Below are positions 63,050 through 64,000 of a DNA stretch of 64,000 nucleotides, one piece after another. Every line of letters starts with the position of its first letter. The stretch's first letter is position 1. The translations under genes and the position numbers were made by a program. This DNA is from Dorea phocaeensis (GTDB lineage Bacteria; Bacillota; Clostridia; Lachnospirales; Lachnospiraceae). Under the pieces are notes generated by a model, which made no database searches, was not told where the DNA came from, and worked only from the letters and a program-made list of their open reading frames with translations. The stretch lies in contig NZ_OEPZ01000001.1 in the NCBI RefSeq assembly GCF_900240315.1, positions 124,001 through 188,000 on the forward strand, in the 5' to 3' direction.

Positions 63050-64000
63050 ATGGCAAATGTAGGTGTGATGGGAGCGGGAAGCTGGGGAACAGCCCTTGCC
63101 CTTCTGCTTCACAAGAACGGACATCAGGTGACCGTTTGGTCGATTAATCAGGAAGAGGTTGATATGCTTTCTTCCAAACGGGAACACACCAGTAAGCTTC
63201 CGGGGGTTAAGCTTCCGGAGGAAATGATTTTCACCAGCAATATGGAAGAGGCGATTGTGGGCAAGGATTTCCTTGTGTTGGCAGTACCTTCTCCGTTTAC
63301 CAGAAGCACGGCGCGCAATATGAAGCCGTATGTGAAGGAAGGACAGATCATTGTAGATGTGGCAAAGGGAATTGAGGAAGCTACCCTGATGACACTTTCT
63401 CAGCAGATTGAGGAGGAACTTCCTCAGGCAGATGTCGCAGTTTTGTCCGGTCCAAGTCATGCGGAGGAAGTCGGAAGAGGACTTCCGACCATCGTTGTGA
63501 TTGGTGCGAGAAGAAAGAGGACGGCAGAATATCTTCAGAGCATGTTTATGAACGAGGTGTTCCGTGTTTATACAAGCCCGGATATGCTGGGGATGGAGCT
63601 TGGCGGTTCCTTAAAGAATGTCATTGCTTTGGCTGCCGGAATTGCAGACGGCATGGGATATGGAGACAATACGAAGGCGGCTCTGATTACCAGAGGAATT
63701 GCAGAGATCGCAAGATTGGGTGTGAAGATGGGAGGAGCCATCGAAAGCTTTACCGGTCTGACGGGAATCGGAGATCTGATTGTAACTTGTGCCAGCGTTC
63801 ATAGCCGAAATCGTAAGGCAGGATACCTGATGGGTCAGGGAAAATCCATGCAGGAAGCTATGGATGAAGTTCAGATGGTGGTAGAAGGTGTTTATTCCAC
63901 AAAGGCAGCTGTAAAGCTGGGCGAGAAGTATGGAGTATCCCTTCCGATCATCAATAAAGTAAACGAAGTGCTGTTTGAAGGAAAAGATCCAAAAGAGGCG
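63050..64000 (+). CDS. gpsA: NAD(P)H-dependent glycerol-3-phosphate dehydrogenase (3' truncated by window)
   Basis: At least 317 residues, cut by the right edge; the family is about 330-340, so little is missing. Reduces dihydroxyacetone phosphate to glycerol-3-phosphate for PlsY. The dinucleotide site GVMGAGSWGTALA opens the protein; LSGPSHAEEVGRGLPT and ELGGSLKNVIALAAGIADG (substrate and catalytic lysine) and GLTGIGDLIVTC are present. AAAGGAACG lies about 10 nt before the ATG at 63050. Reading frame is open to 64000. Confidence 0.96.
   Translation, partial: MANVGVMGAGSWGTALALLLHKNGHQVTVWSINQEEVDMLSSKREHTSKLPGVKLPEEMIFTSNMEEAIVGKDFLVLAVPSPFTRSTARNMKPYVKEGQIIVDVAKGIEEATLMTLSQQIEEELPQADVAVLSGPSHAEEVGRGLPTIVVIGARRKRTAEYLQSMFMNEVFRVYTSPDMLGMELGGSLKNVIALAAGIADGMGYGDNTKAALITRGIAEIARLGVKMGGAIESFTGLTGIGDLIVTCASVHSRNRKAGYLMGQGKSMQEAMDEVQMVVEGVYSTKAAVKLGEKYGVSLPIINKVNEVLFEGKDPKEA

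Noticed and set aside
1-64000. CRISPR arrays, insertion sequences, phage or conjugation genes
   Set aside because: None found on reading: no regularly spaced repeats and no transposase, integrase or relaxase motifs.

Overview
The window is a stretch of Gram-positive, anaerobic chromosome, most likely from a gut Lachnospiraceae (Clostridia). Supporting signs are moderate-to-low GC, strong AGGAGG ribosome sites, occasional GTG/TTG starts, a selenocysteine-containing glycine reductase operon, pyruvate formate-lyase with its activase, and the lineage-restricted DUF5717/DUF5716 genes. No insertion sequence, phage gene or CRISPR array is seen, and almost everything is densely packed core metabolism and housekeeping.

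Layout. 1-3.1 kb: the end of a BceAB-type peptide-sensing/detoxification ABC transporter and a small cupin. 3.1-4.2 kb: a CobD/HisC-like PLP enzyme on the minus strand. 4.3-9.7 kb: a three-gene operon of unknown function (Ig-like plus alpha-solenoid giant, Hsp70/actin-like protein, small TPR protein); this is the least explained system here. 9.8-12.05 kb: a polar amino-acid ABC importer. 12.1-15.2 kb: purB and a Na+/alanine-glycine symporter. 15.2-23.4 kb: a glycine riboswitch followed by the glycine reductase operon grdX-grdE-grdB(Sec)-trxB-trxA-grdA(Sec)-grdC-grdD. Both selenoproteins contain in-frame TGA codons that a standard gene caller splits. 23.5-33.4 kb: a membrane-anchored Flg_new/LRR_5 protein, a GNAT-ThrE fusion with its ThrE partner, gltX, a UvrD-like helicase, DUF1292, an orphan sugar-binding lipoprotein, a GH13 protein whose catalytic residues are gone, and DUF5662.

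33.4-40.9 kb: tRNA-Leu(AAG), then the housekeeping cluster dgt-dnaG-rpoD-trmK-nif3-like-nucleoside kinase. 41-45.5 kb: aroC (minus), an L,D-transpeptidase, tgt and yajC. 45.6-51 kb: glycogen phosphorylase, pflB and pflA. 51.1-58 kb: an amino-acid biosynthesis operon leuB-ilvD-ilvB-serC-serA. 58-58.3 kb: a 24-codon small ORF between two terminators. 58.3-64 kb: prs (minus, long form), a DUF512 radical-SAM protein behind a duplicated promoter, der, plsY and gpsA (cut by the window end).

How the genes fit together. Glycine imported by the symporter can trigger the riboswitch. Glycine reductase then turns glycine plus phosphate into acetyl phosphate and ammonia, with electrons delivered by TrxB/TrxA to the selenoprotein GrdA: a Stickland-type energy pathway that complements sugar fermentation through glycogen phosphorylase and Pfl. 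Sites (promoters, hairpins, operators) were read by eye and are predictions. Protein functions rest on recognised family motifs, not on database searches.
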